DNA of 64,000 nt, from the NCBI RefSeq assembly GCF_037975245.1, contig NC_092565.1, positions 14,229,499 through 14,293,498 on the forward strand. Direction: 5' to 3'. Of this stretch, positions 12,801-25,510 are shown piece by piece (the first letter of the stretch is position 1; every line of letters begins with the position of its first letter). The notes below the pieces were generated by a model, which ran no database searches, had not been told where the DNA came from, and saw only the letters and a program-made list of their open reading frames with translations. The position numbers were made by a program, and so were the translations under genes. This stretch comes from Apostichopus japonicus. Lineage: Eukaryota > Echinodermata > Holothuroidea > Aspidochirotida > Stichopodidae.

Positions 12801-15800
12801 GATTTGGATTTCCCAGCAGATAGAAATGCAGATACTGATATCACAATTTCCTCACCAGATGTTAGTTTACCACATGTGGCAGTAAATACTAATAGGGATG
12901 CTGACTTTCCATCTGCCAATGTTGCGGCTGATCCAAGTGTTAATGACAGGGAGGGTAATGTTGATCTCAGTTTACCAGATGTAGAAGTTGACTTCGATGC
13001 TAGTGGAGGGATTGACATTCCAACATTTGGTATTAAAGGCAGTGGTGAGGGTGACAGGGACAGTATAACCTCAAAATCTTCCTCATCAAGTTCTGAGAGT
13101 GAGAAGACATCCAAGAAGAAGAAAGGAATATTTGGAGGGTTTCACATGCCAAAGTTCAAGGGAAAAGGTTCAAAGAAGAAAGGTGGTCGAGACATTGATG
13201 GTGACATTCCTGATGCTACGTTAGACTTAGGTGGTGGTGACTTTTCTGTTGGTGCTGATGTTGTTACTCCTGGCGTCACTGTTAATCAGAAAGAAAGTAA
13301 ACCAGATATTGATGTTGACTTCAAGATACCAGATACTGACTTACCTGATGTGTCTGCGGATGTTGATATTCCAGCAGCTGCAGTTAAGGTAGATGTACCT
13401 GGTGGTAGAGCCGATATGGAAATTTCAAATCCAGACCCAGACTTACCAGAGTTGGAAGGGAAGGTAGATGTTGATTTTTCTGCTCCAAGATTGAAGGCTG
13501 ATGTAAGTGTTGGTGACAGAGATCCAAATATGGATCTGAAAGGTGAAATAAAGTTGCCTCAGTTTGTAGGTGACTTTGATACTGGAGGTGGCATCTGCAT
13601 TCCAACCGAAGGACCAGAAAAGCCAACCGTAGATTTGGACACAAGCGATCTTAATCTTGACACAAATGTTGAGCTATCTGGTGATGCTGATGTTAATGTG
13701 AGCATTCCAAAACCTAGTTTGCAATCACCCGGTGTACCCAACAGCATTGATTTTGCAGTTGGGCCTGGAGAAGTGAATGTTGATATGGAACAGCCGGATG
13801 CTTCAGGTGATTTCGGGGTAAACATCCACGTACCAAAGCTTGACATTAGTAGAGGAACTGATGAGGATGGTTCGAATGATGAGGTTGAAACAATTGGATT
13901 TAATGTTACCAAACCTACCGTGGACCTAAAGGGAGAGAGTAATGTTGATTTTAATACTCCAAATGTAGACACTGAGTTGAATTTGGATCCCACGTTGAAC
14001 ATTCCAGGAGATGCTGAGGTAGCAGTTAGACTGTCAACAGGAGATCTGTCTGCAGATGGGGATTTTACGACACCACGTGTGGATGTTAAAGTAGTAAAGA
14101 AGGACGTTAAGAACGTCAGGTTTCCAGAAGGTTTGATCAGCAAAGATGATGATAGTTCCAGTACTACCTCTTCATCGTCAAGTAGCTGTGATGATGACAA
14201 AAAGAAAAAGAAGGGATTCTTTGCTTCTCTGCATTTCCCAAAATTTAAAGGGAAAGGTGCAAAAAAGAAAGCTGATGTGCAAATCAGTGGAAAAGCTGAT
14301 GTCTCAACTGATGTAGACAAAGATCTGGATGATGATGGTGACCTTAATCTGAAAGGTCAATTTGCTACGCCGGAGACATCACTAATGGTGGATATTCCAG
14401 AAGGACATGGTGATTTGGCTCCTGAGGTAGATGTCACTGTAGAGGTGGGGAAACCGGATGAAGTATCCATTGATGAACCATCTTTCAAAGTCAATGCTGA
14501 TGCAAACCCAGACAAATTCGGCATCAATCTTCGAGGGCCTGAGCTAAATGAGTCATTCGATCTGCCACCAGTAGAAGTAGACTCCGATATAAAAATTGAT
14601 CAACGTGCTCCTGATGTCAATGTGACAATCGGGGGAGTGCGTGATCAAATCACTGTAGATGGAGAAGGATCTCTTGACATTCCAGACGATGTTGACGTGG
14701 ATGCAGATCTTCACGGACCAGAGTTAAATGTAGACCCATCTGTTGACTTACCTGATGCCAAGTTTGGCCTGGGTGTGGATACTGGTAAAGTGGATACTGA
14801 TATTCCTGGTATGAACGATGTTCATGCTGACCTGCCACAGGTCAACACAGAGGGTAAAGTAAGAGGTGGCTTGAAGGTAGATGTTGATCCATCCCTTCCA
14901 AGCGGTGCAGTTGTATTACCTGAGTTTCAAACAGGACTGAAGGAGGAGGATGCATCATCATCATCATCTTCATCATCTTCAGATGATGAGGAGGATGTCA
15001 AGGAGCCAGAGGAAGGGAAGAAGAAAAAGAAGGGGTTCCTTCCATCCTTTCATTTTCCGAAAATGAAGCTGAAGAGACCAAAATCACCTGACAAGAAGAA
15101 AGGTTTGTCTGCAGCTAGTGTCGAGGTGGAACTTAAATTAGATGTGGATGTTCCTGACAAGGATGTAGAAGGAGCAGTAACCACTGGACCAGATCTTTGG
15201 GACAGTGCCCCTGATAATGATCAACATTCTCTGGATGTGAGTCTTCCTGAAGGTGATGTTAGTTTGCAGGTGGAGGAGCCAGCTCTTGCACTGTCAGCTG
15301 CCAAACCTGACAGACCAGAGATTAATTTGGCATTCCTAGGAGGAGCAAAGGGGGCAGCAGTCAATTTTGATGCTGATGTTAATGTAGGTGCTGATGATGA
15401 CATCGACATTGATAGAAACAAGATTAGCATTGATACTTCCATACCAGATGCCTCTGGAGACAAGGAAGATGAAATCACATTTGAAAACTTTGGCAAACTT
15501 TTAGCAGAGGCAGAACAATTTGATCAAAGTGATTCATCTGAGGAGTCAGAAGGTGACATGGGTGAACAAGATCTTAACCTGGACGGAGAAGTTAAATTGC
15601 AAGCAAACGTTCCTGCTGCTGCTGCAAAGACTGATAGAAAAATGGATTTAGATTTTGATTGGGCTCAGCTTGGATTGAATGTGAGTGATGACGAGGACGA
15701 AATTGACCCCTCTACCGATGTAAATGCTAAAGTAAGTCTGACCAAGTCATCCTCAAAGTCTTCGCTTTCACCATCTTCATCATCGGTGGAAGAAAACAAA

Positions 15801-16128
15801 GAAACAAAGAAAACAAAGGGATTGTTACCATCTTTGAAGTTCCCTAAATTCACTGGAGGAAAGGGTCAACAGAAACACCAAGGCCCAAAACTCAATGCTG
15901 AAGGAGATGTCGTTGGTGAAATGCCGCGTGGAATGGAAGGAAAGTTGTCTCCATCGATCAAAGTTGATGTGGAAGCATCCCCTCCGAGTGGGTCCTCGCC
16001 AAAGGGAGGAAAATCACCAAAAGGGAGACTGGGATTATTTAAGAAAGGAAGAGGGAAAGTTGATAGCCCTCAATTCACACAGCAAGATGCCAGCCTACAA
16101 ACAGACAGAGTTGTTCCTGGAGTCAGTG
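6814..16128 (+). CDS. Giant exon: AHNAK/periaxin-like repeat protein region
   Basis: One uninterrupted frame of 9,315 bp (3,105 codons). It is preceded by a polypyrimidine tract and CAG (6811-6813) and followed by the donor GTAAGT at 16129. Reading is phase 1 at both ends: the first codon needs one upstream base (xGA GTC ACT GTG), and the last base pairs with the next exon. An internal ATG at about 6870 (MDDDGTDVDLG) is a possible start if no upstream coding exon exists. The protein is rich in Asp, Val, Pro, Gly and Ser, with endless variations on DVDVxxPDVxLP, as in the repeat regions of AHNAK and periaxin (established: large scaffold proteins encoded by single huge exons in vertebrates). 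Nine modules of a Ser run, Glu/Lys, KKKKG, aromatic/hydrophobic residues and PKFKGKG or a variant recur near exon residues 1117, 1316, 1530, 1737, 1915, 2104, 2467, 2740 and 3003. Looser LPKFKFGKKK/MPKFKRG forms lie earlier. Reading through the donor would hit a TGA at 16158. No enzymatic domain is seen. A membrane/cytoskeleton scaffold role is inference. Confidence 0.88.
7635..8610 (+). repeat. 492 bp in-frame tandem duplication inside the giant exon
   Basis: The segment beginning ATGCAGGACAGTCGTCAAGT at 7635 is repeated from 8127 with very few changes, a period of 492 bp or 164 codons. Both copies encode MQDSRQVAIGFGVDH, then DIDAYLG, GKRKLPKFKFGKKKAGK and KRASLKRSIDIPDVETP. High nucleotide identity, including silent sites, points to a recent duplication compared with the much more diverged modules downstream. 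Confidence 0.9.
10105..15885 (+). repeat. Nine Ser-run / basic-aromatic modules (PKFKGKG repeats)
   Basis: Seven modules carry the exact heptapeptide PKFKGKG (near 10190, 10785, 11430, 12050, 12580, 13155 and 14240). Two further modules carry variants (near 15060 PKMKLKRPK, near 15845 PKFTGGKG). Each is preceded by 5-12 serines with acidic neighbours and a lysine cluster. Spacing is roughly 530-650 bp for the first six, then 800-1,100 bp. The pattern of acid/serine followed by Lys and Phe resembles a MARCKS-type effector segment in general character, so reversible membrane or calmodulin binding controlled by phosphorylation is a reasonable inference, not something the sequence proves. Confidence 0.85.
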
Positions 16129-19100
16129 GTAAGTTCCAACTTTTAATGACTATTGCATGAAATTTTAGCTTGATTCAACTTACAAAAAGCTGTTATTATT
16201 GTCGCTACAAATGCTTAGATCTCTCATTTTCGTAGTTATAATTTTGCTTGAAGGTAAAGAGCCAATTCCAGAACCTTGAAAGATTGAACTTACTTATTGG
16301 AGGGGGGGGGGCTTTTGGGGGGGATGTGAAAGGAGGGGATGAGACCAAGATTTGTTAGGGACTTCTTTACACTGAGATATAATGTTGAGTGATGTTGGCA
16401 TTCTTGTTGTATAGATTTAGACTTGTTCAAAGTTTGAATGCCAGTAATATCATTACTCTATAAAGATTTTATTCGTGCTCGTTTTGTTCTTTCACTCCCA
16501 AGTTTTAGACAAGATGACAAAAATAGTTGGCTCTGCCAACCCTGTTCCATCATGGTATGATTCCTAAAGAAGGTCTTCATTGAGATTTCAGGTTTGCACT
16601 GGCTGTCTGTTGATAAGGGATTTGTAGTAAGAACATGATGGAGTTTATTCAAGTTCTCTTACATAGCTCTCTGACTTTCTTTAGAAATTATTTTTGGAAT
16701 GAACCCATTTTCAGAGTATTGAGTGAGCTGATACTGGTCCGTTACATATATATAGCCCAAAACCAATACCGTTTGCAATATATATGATTCATAATTTATC
16801 TCAAAGTTTATTCATTTTAACAGCTGAAGAAGTTTGTTTGCCTCTGGGCACAGGGTACACAATATAGACATTTCTTGTGCAACTTTTTGAGTTAGATATG
16901 GTATCTTGAAGTACCTTTTTGTGGGCTAGTATTTGTTTACTTTGTAAATCGGAGGGGTCAATCCATAGATAAACAGATTCTTGACTTTACCAGATTTGCC
17001 TCTTACAACCAGAAGTATAGGTTATATAGCACCCACTAGTACTCTTGTAGGCTATGTCATAAAAAATATGGGGTACTTCATTGTATACACCAGGAATTTG
17101 CAGACTCTTTGCCAAAATTGTTATGGACAATTCTGGTCAAAGGTGACCATTAAATTTAGCCTGTGAGGCAGTGGTCATTCCCATAAGCTTAGTTACACAC
17201 AGATGTTCATTCCTAATGACAAACATCTCGATCTTGCAGGCATATTTTGGTAATTGGTAATATCTTCTTCTGGGGTTTCATCCCTTCAGTGACAAGTGTA
17301 GAGAACAAAATGAACTGTAGAACATCAGTAAAAAAATGTGAATGTTGCCATTTCTTTGTGCATAAAAGAATATTCTAAAGTAGAATGGTATGAGGGTTAA
17401 TACAGAAATGTTGAGTCAAGCAGCATTAATGTTGTGAATTTGTTCAGTTCCATAGGCATTATCATTGACTAACAAAAGATGAATTTGCAAGGTCATCAGT
17501 CTTGACCCAAAATATTCTAGAAATTCATATATTGGTCACTCATGCTCAAATTTTTCTCAGACTTTTTACCGCAACTCTCAAATCTTTTCACTCATGTATG
17601 TAAAATGACTCTGTCAATGTATCTGATATCAACACTCAAATTTCTTTAGAAAAATTTGGAAGGTCAGAGCCTTTAGCCAGGTATATTTACCAAAAAGTTA
17701 TCAAACTTAATATCAGCATGATAATTTAAGATATGAAACAAATATTTGCCATCAGACCTGATGACCTATGAAAGTATTTATTCTACTCTGAATATCAAAC
17801 AATTGATAATTTCCTTTTGACAATATGGGTCATTCTTTTCCTTTTTCCCCTAAAGGCACCCCACTTTGAACATGGAAGTATTTTAATTTTCCTGTTGTTT
17901 GTTTACACATAAAATGTGGATGATCAAGTTTGGCTTTTTTTTTTAGAGTACAATCCGAAAAGGAATAAATTTTGAATTATGGTTAAATTTTGATACAATC
18001 AGCTAGTTTTCTTAAACATCTCTCATATTCCTGTATAGATATGCGGACATGTGACAGACATGTGATATGCAATAACGTTGGAGAGTAAAACCACTTCCTA
18101 TATCTGTGTTTAAAACCAATATTTAAATGCCAGTGCAATAGTATAGAGGTGCCATGTGAATAGCATAAAATGTCATAAATCAATTGTCTTGATTTTAACA
18201 TACTGTGACCCTTTAAATCACTTACCGCCACCATCTGTCAGTAATGTAATGTATCATTTAAATTGGACAGGATCAATGTAGCACTTTGGCAGGTTGGGGC
18301 ATGATTGATTTCCACTACCAAGGATTTGTACAAAAGTAAAGAGGCCATTCAGTTATAGTGCAATGGTATTAATGTTATTTATTTTGGATTGGTGTAAGAG
18401 GAACATTCTGGCGTCCTTGTGAAATGTTTTTCTAGAGAACAACATTTGATTGAAGTTGACATGTATTATCTTGCACCATATAAGTGAACTTGAGGCATAC
18501 AGATGTGGTGTCATAGTTGTTTTCACATTTTTCACATTTTCCACATTCCAAAAGTTTTTCTTTTTTTTTGTGTTTTCCAAAAGTTAATTCCAATTTTTTT
18601 CTCTAAAATTTTGATACATCTCAGTATGAATAATAAACAGTCATTGTTATAAAGGTCGTCTTCACATAACTGTTCAATCCAAAACAATGGAGTGAAAAAT
18701 AGGACGAAGAATAATGCTACGAAGCAAAGCAAAACGTTTTATTTTCAGTGTGCAAAGTATGACTGGACATCTGTTTGCACTTATCGCACAAACTCTTAAC
18801 AAATTGAAATATCTTGAAAGCTGGCATGTAGGCCAAAAATTTGTAAATTTGAGCCAAGATGCTTACAATATTATCCTCTTTCATGTAGTAAAATATGAGT
18901 TTTCCCAGGAGTGGGCTATCCTTGCAAGCAGTTCATGATTTAGAGGGTTGGGAGGAGGAGGGGGGGGGGGGCAGGGGAACAGCAATTGTTTTTTCTTAAG
19001 GAGAACATGACACATTAGTCAGGAGTTTCAAAGTTTGACATTAATATCCTTTCACCCCAAAAATGGGAATGAAGAAGGGCATATCAGAAGAGGGGTAAAG

Positions 19101-19969
19101 GGAGAGTGGAATTAAAGACCAAATCTATGTTACCAACATTACTTGAGTGAAAATTGGATTGGAATAGTGACAGTTTCCTTGGGTCATTTGACCTCCAGTT
19201 AACTTTTTAAACCAAGCAATTCCTATATAATCAATCACAAAGTTGTCGACCGATACAAGGGTAATGGACCACCACCGTAATCGCATGTCAATATTAACAC
19301 TGACCTTCAGTACATGCCATCAGGGATAGTTTTAAATTTCTATTCAAAGCATCAAACTGAGCTGATATGATTACAGTGATGACATTTTCCACTTGTTGGA
19401 CCAACAACTTTGGAATTGTCTTGTAATTTGGAGTGTGACCACAATGGGGGTAAAGTTCCTGGGGGCATGAAAACCACTTAACATGTGATTGTAAAAGTGA
19501 GGGTTATACCTTGCAGGAAGGTTATCTCATTCATCTAAACACAGATGTATGTATTCAAAGTCACTTCAGTATAAACTGGAGGATATTCAGACCTTACCAG
19601 TAGGTAAAAGTGTGACCCATGTTCCTCTTATTATTGGAACCATCGAGGAAAGTACCAGATGCAGAAAAAAAACTTGTGCACTTTGTTATTTGAAAGCCAC
19701 TGTTCTGTTGTGTGTTTGTGATGTTGGATTAAAAGCCTTGTTAGATTCACAACGATTAACAGGTAATGTTGTCCTCAGTTTCATACTTAATGTACTGTAT
19801 ACTTTTATTAAATAGTTGCAGCAGGGTTGATTTATGATCAAGTTTAGCAGTCAAACCTCAGCCCTCCACTTTCTTGTATTGAGGTTGTCTAACAAGGTAA
19901 TTCGTAGTTCATACAGATATTTCTTAATATGTGCGGCGTCATACAGTGATTTCCAATGGACAACCATAG

Positions 19970-20505
19970 TTTTGGGTAGTGTTGGGTCCAGGAAGACCTT
20001 ATGGGTAAGACCTTATGGGTAGTGTTGGGTCCAGGAAGACCTTATGGGTAGTGTTGGGTCCAGGAAGACCTTATGGGTAAGACCTTATGGGTAGTGTTGG
20101 GTCCAGGAAGACCTTATGGGTAGTGTTGGGTCCAGGAAGACCTTATGGGTAAGACCTTATGGGTAGTGTTGGGTCCAGGAAGACCTTATGGGTAAGACCT
20201 TATGGGTAGTGTTGGATCCAGGAAGACCTTATGGGTAAGACCTTATGGGTAGTGTTGGGTCCAGGAAGACCTTATGGGTAGTGTTGGGTCCAGGACAACC
20301 TTATGGGTAGTGTTGGGTCCAGGACAACCTTGGGGATAGTGTCGGGTCCAGGACAACTTTATGGATAGTGTTGGGTCCAGGAAGACCTTATGGGTAGTGT
20401 TGGGTCAAGGACAACCTTATGGGTAGTGTTGGGTCCAGGACAACCTTAGGGATAGTTAGGGATAGTGTCGGGTCCAGGATGACCTTATTGATAGTGTTGG
20501 GTCCC
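19970..20505. repeat. 29/43 bp minisatellite
   Basis: Tandem copies of GTAGTGTTGGGTCCAGGAAG followed by ACCTTATGG. About half carry an extra 14 bp GTAAGACCTTATGG, giving a 29 bp basic unit and a 43 bp higher unit that alternate. Toward the right end units degenerate (GACAACCTT, GATAGTGTCGG). It lies in the large intron. Confidence 0.88.
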
Positions 20506-23500
20506 CGACCAAAAATTAACTGTACATCAATAGTAATTTTTGTTTAATTTGGTAGAAATTTTAACATTAACTCACAGTGTTCAGCTCACAGTTAATTTAA
20601 CATTAACTCACAGTGCTTAACTCACAGTGCTCAGCTAAAATCACTGAAATCAGCAATGACTTGAGTTTATTTTGTTCCTCTTTGAAAGTGGCACTGCCAG
20701 ACAGTAAGAAGGGGAGGGAGGGGTGGGGGGACACAGCAAACTGAGAGCAAGATGTCGAGGAACAGATTGGGGTAATGCAAACTGGCACTGGATAGGGCCC
20801 CTGATGCAGTTTTCATCATTTGTGGAACATATATCAGCTTCGAATCAAAGGTAACTTCCCTGGATTTTCTGATTCTCCAAATTGATCAGATTGGACAATT
20901 ATATTTCCCAGTGGCTAAAAATGAGTAAATAGAATCTTAGTTTCTTTATTAGTGACCAGTCTTGTGGGAAGGAGAAGGAAGGAAATACAGATATGTTGCA
21001 AGCAAACCAATGGTAATGTGTGGAATAAATATATTTTGCATGGATAAAATGGCCAGCCGTCATTAGTTTCCCTTTGTGTTATTTTGCGTAAAATGCTAAA
21101 ACCGATTAGAAACATGGAGGTCATCAAAGAAGTTCCTGGGTATTTATTAATAAAGCCTGCTCAACTCTGTCGCTCTAACTGGCAAATCATTTGGCATCAC
21201 TTGTAACTTTCATTGTAGTTTCTAACATCGCTCCATGACAGTCACAACCGACATTTCAAAAAGCTATGCAGCAAAAAAAAACGCTAGTATTTCGTACTGA
21301 AGTTCTTTATGTGGTGTGATGGAGTTGTTCTTCCTTCACACTGTAATGGGCTCCTGCAGGTTCAGATATCGTCAGATCGCAGTCGAGAGCAGTGTCAACT
21401 CCACTGGGTTCAACCGGAGCGATGATAAGTTTTTGATATGTTAATGCTCTACAGTTGCACAACAGGGTGGAGAGGTCATGTCTAATTGGAGGAGAAAATC
21501 AAAGTGATCAAATTTCAAAATAGAAAAAATTCTTGACATTCTGCCCATTAGTCTTTGAAGTTAAATATTTAATATTTGGTGTTAGGTGAAGGTATGAAAA
21601 AAAAAAAAAAAATTAAATAAAAAAACTGTGTCGGTTATGTTAGTTATTAGCCTGTATGAGTACTTCAATATTATAATACAAGGCTGGTCAATGTTCTGTG
21701 AGTATGCAGTCATTTCCTATTCAAACTAGGTTTATAGGGCAGAATTTAGGATTCAAATTTTTGTCTAGCAGTTTTGAAGGTCCTCAGATTATAAAATACT
21801 ATGATTCCTGCAGTGTACAAAAATTATGCTGGGGACTTGTCCAATACATCTTTGGACTTGTGTAGCATTTTGACCATTTTTAAAATTTAAAATGTAAAAT
21901 ATTTTGGATATGTTATTCCCTTAATATGTAATCATAGGTCTACAAAGTGCAAGAAGAAATGTTTGTGAAAGTAACATATTTATAATGAAAATTCCTGCAG
22001 ATCATAATTTACATATAAAAGATAATGTGATTTTGAAGATGGCATATATTATTTGCCCGGAAATGTCAGCTTCCAAATTTTGCTGAATGTCAAATTTTTT
22101 ATAATTTTGCTAAATTGCATAATATTGTTTTATAAAATGAATTAATATGCAAATTCAGTTTTCAGTTTTAGGTAGTAGAAGGATTTTTAATCTATCCCAG
22201 TGAGCTCAACTTCATTCATACTACTACATAGTTTCCTTTTCTTATATGTTTTGGACAAACAAGGCGATGAAGATCATATTTAAGATTATTTATCTTGTTC
22301 AAAGTCAAACATCAAAGTACATGTACATTTGTTGTTATTTACGGTTCTTTGGGTTGGCACTAACTTGAATGGATATAAGCTATGCAGTACAGATGAGGCC
22401 ATGATCGTTCACACCCTGGGCCCAGAATCTCACTAAATTTTGTTTAACTTTTATTTTTTATGAACTTTGGGAATTATGGCAATTTGTTGTTGATATTTAG
22501 GTGAACGTTAGATCTGATAATTTACTAGTACTATTAAAACAGCAATGGTCTCTTCTGATCCTGGATTGGGCCTCTCTTAGATCCATAAGAAACATGGTCG
22601 ACCTCATTCCCCACTCCCACACCCTTCCCTTTCCTACCAAAAGACATTGTTCTTTGGTTGATCTAGTATAGACATACTGTAATATAGTGACAGCTTATGG
22701 AAAATGTAGTGCATTCAAAAAGCATTGACAGTTGTAACTTTCCTTGCCCTCTCCCTGCCTTCACCCTTCCTCTATCCTGCCCTGTTTAAGCATTCCTGAC
22801 TAAACCCCCTAGTGCTCAGGATTAAGCTGATCAAACGAGGCATAAATCACTTGGTGAATTTAATTGCTGCCGATGAAAACTGCTTGTTTTCAAGAATTCA
22901 CCTCTCCTACATAACTGTGGTTGCTACATATATCTGCATTCGGAGCCAATTCTCAGTTTTATATCCAATTGACACAGTTTTTATCTATCAGCTCTGGTCA
23001 TTAGCACACAAGAGGAATTCCTGCACTTTGCTAATACACTGTTTTAGCCTAATGTGCAAACAATGCAGTTATCTTGATTAAAGTTTACCAGTTCTTGAAC
23101 TTTGTTTAACTTCTGCCGCGTGAAGGATTGTTGTGTGGTATTGGGAGGAGGACGGACGATGGGACACATCAGCCAAAAAAAGACGCTGTTTGATCAAACT
23201 CTGGTGTCGTGTTTGTTCTAGGATCAGATTCAGATTTGAGAATCTGCCGACAAGTAGGATTTTGGTTGTATAATCCTAGAAATGCCCAGACCAATTATTA
23301 AAGCATTAAACTGGTTGTTAAGAAATGTTACAAGGTATATAAAAATGCACAGCTGGTTCAAATAAAGTAACAATGTGAAGGATTTTTTGCTTCCCAGAGG
23401 GATATCAGTTGACAAACAACGATATCACACTTCAAACCCGTTTTATACAAACAATAAACGTCGCATTTATGGTGTACATGGAAAGTGTATTGTATGTTCT

Positions 23501-24539
23501 TCAAACATTGCTTTGACATTATAATACAGAGTTACGTCACTGCTCTCGGTGATTTTTCCTGCGTTTCTATAGGTTGTATTATTCAGACAAGCCCCACTTT
23601 TGTGAGATTATAAAGGTCGTCGGTATTGACCCACAAAAGTTTAGCGACCAGAAAAATGCTAAAAGTTTTAAAAAGTACTTTCCTTGTGGTCCTGATATCT
23701 CCAGATTGTTTCCAGACATCGAGGAGTGCTTAAATAAAACCCAAATTAAATGTCTCAGTGAGAAGAACATACTTTGATGGTGGTGTCAGTAAAATGCTGG
23801 TTGAAGTTGGAACATGAGTGGAACATTATTTGACTTTCTAGCATATTTGGGGTCAAATACTGGTGACCCTTAACTCAGAATTTATAATATTTGTGAGGTG
23901 ATTGAGTTTCCATTTACATCTGCCTTTGTCTATATTCCAGTTTTGCCACAAGTATCCTTTCCCACCCCCCCCCCCCTCAGTCTATTGTTCCCACACCCCA
24001 TCCTTCACCAGTTGACATTCTGCCCTTCCCTATTCCTACCTTCCATTTATACCTCTGAAGTGAGTAAGTTATAGAGTCAGTACCCTTAACATTACTTTTA
24101 AATGTTTGTCCTTTGGCTTATAAACATTTAGTATTTGATTTGTATCACAATCCTGCAAAAATATCAGCTATCTCTTAACTCCTCCCAAATTCGACTTTCT
24201 TGCAAACAGATTTCATTAACGATCTTGTTTCCTCACTTTTGAATTTGTCACAATAAAGTTTCCACTTCCAGATGACTTCAGCAGCCTTTTAATCATACAC
24301 CTTCCCCTGACATTGCCTGTATTTGCTATCGGAAGTAAAATAAAGATCTTATCCAGAAGGCAAACTTAGCAACCTAGTACTGTTAACAATATTTGTTTAC
24401 TACAGATCATTAAGAATCGCTAAGTAATGTAGCAACCACCAATGCTCTCTAGGCTCCTACTGTACCACTGTAACCACAGGGAGTTGCACAACTCTCTTGT
24501 CCTCTCTCTTAGACGGCATGTGCTTCCATGCTTTTGTGA

Positions 24540-24860
24540 GGGCATTACTGTAACTCAGTGGTTAAAGGGTGTGAAGACTCGCGCACAAAGAAACGTCCAA
24601 TGCCGGTAATCTGGCTTAGTTTCGAATGAGGTGTAACAGAAGTGTTAGACACCACCATCGATCCCAGAAAATACACACACACAGCTTGCTACCATCGGTA
24701 ATTAGACACTAGTGTACAGTCAGTACATACAGCTGCAGTCAATACCCACAGCACAGTGTACAAACGATACAGAGATGGACATCTCAGGTCCAGCTAAAGA
24801 TAACAAGGTATCACGTTTCATTACTGTCTGCATTTTGTAGCGACACAAACAAAACGTCAC
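24540..24860. repeat. Dispersed repeat family B, copy 1
   Basis: From TTAAAGGGTGTGAAGACTCG through AATGCCGGTAATCTGG, GAGGTGTAACAGAAGTGTTA, ATTAGACACTAGTGTAC and ACATCTCAGGTCCAGCT to TGCATTTTGTAGC, this matches 50999-51260 almost word for word. Two copies 26 kb apart with the same boundaries define an interspersed repeat of about 260-310 bp. The start TTAA could be a target site, but the right boundary is not clear. Confidence 0.75.
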
Positions 24861-24924
24861 TTGCAAGTAACAGAAAGCTAACTTTTTCAGATGGCCGCAC
24901 ACGGTTTGGGGCAAGTCTTCAATG

Positions 24925-25205
24925 CCTTTAAAGCTCAGTGGTTAATGCCAGTGCCTTCCAATCATGAGGTCCCCAGTTCGAGTCACTCCAAGATTAATGT
25001 ATGTCATCCACAGAGTTGTTGACAATTCATAATCATGGACGTTAAATATGAATCTAAGAGACTGACTTTGGTCAGCTTGTGGCTTTGATGAGGCTTCTTC
25101 CCAAGTTCCTGCTTGCAGGAGGATCTAAAAATACATACATACACACATACATACATAGTACATACATACATACATACACACATACATACATACACACATA
25201 CATTT
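24925..25205 (+). mobile_element. tRNA-derived SINE, copy 1, with CATA tail
   Basis: A-box-like GCTCAGTGGTTAATGCCAG and B-box-like AGTTCGAGTCACTCC lie about 40 bp apart, as in a tRNA-derived RNA polymerase III promoter. The shared body contains TTGACAATTCATAATCATGG, AAATATGAATCTAAGAGACT, GACTTTGGTCAGC and AGGATCTAAAAATACATACA, ending in a (CATA)n tail. Two further copies lie at about 25303 and 35671. Confidence 0.8.
25133..25205. repeat. (CATA)n microsatellite / SINE tail
   Basis: Runs of CATACATA interrupted by CACA and GTA form the 3' tail of the adjacent SINE copy. The 35671 copy ends in the same CATA motif, which supports this being a family tail rather than an independent microsatellite. 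Confidence 0.85.
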
Positions 25206-25302
25206 ACTCAAAATGCAAGCCATTCATTCTCGCAAATGAGGAAAAAAAATGTTAAGGAAAGAAAGCTCCTCAGCCTCCTCTACATAATTTCAACAAACCC
25301 TG

Positions 25303-25510
25303 AAGTGGTTAACGCTCAGTGGTTAATGCCGGTGCCTTCCAATCATAAGGTCCCCAGGTCCAGTCACTCCCAGATTAATGTATGTCGTCCAGTTACAGAG
25401 TTATTGACAATTCATAATCATGGACTTTAAATATGAATCGAAGAGACTGACTTCGGTCAGGTTGCGGCTTTGATAAGCCAAGGAGGCTTCTTGGCGAACA
25501 ACCAGTGACA
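25303..25510 (+). mobile_element. tRNA-derived SINE, copy 2
   Basis: Contains the same A-box-like GCTCAGTGGTTAATGCCGG and a mutated B box (AGGTCCAGTCACTCC), then the body TTGACAATTCATAATCATGG, GAAGAGACTGACTTCGGTCA and TTGCGGCTTTGATAAGCC. It lacks the CATA tail and ends near GGCGAACAACC. It lies about 100 bp after copy 1, in the same orientation. Confidence 0.75.

Noticed and set aside
13559-14320. 253-codon minus-strand frame opposite the giant exon, and similar ones
   Set aside because: Mirror frames of a biased Asp/Val/Ser-rich coding strand; Ser/Thr-rich antisense with no homology or splice support.
23574-23777. 67-codon open frame YYSDKPHFCEIIKV... after a TTTCTATAG acceptor-like site in the big intron
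   Set aside because: Looks somewhat protein-like and could be an isolated terminal exon, but no partner exon, domain or phase support. Left as unproven.
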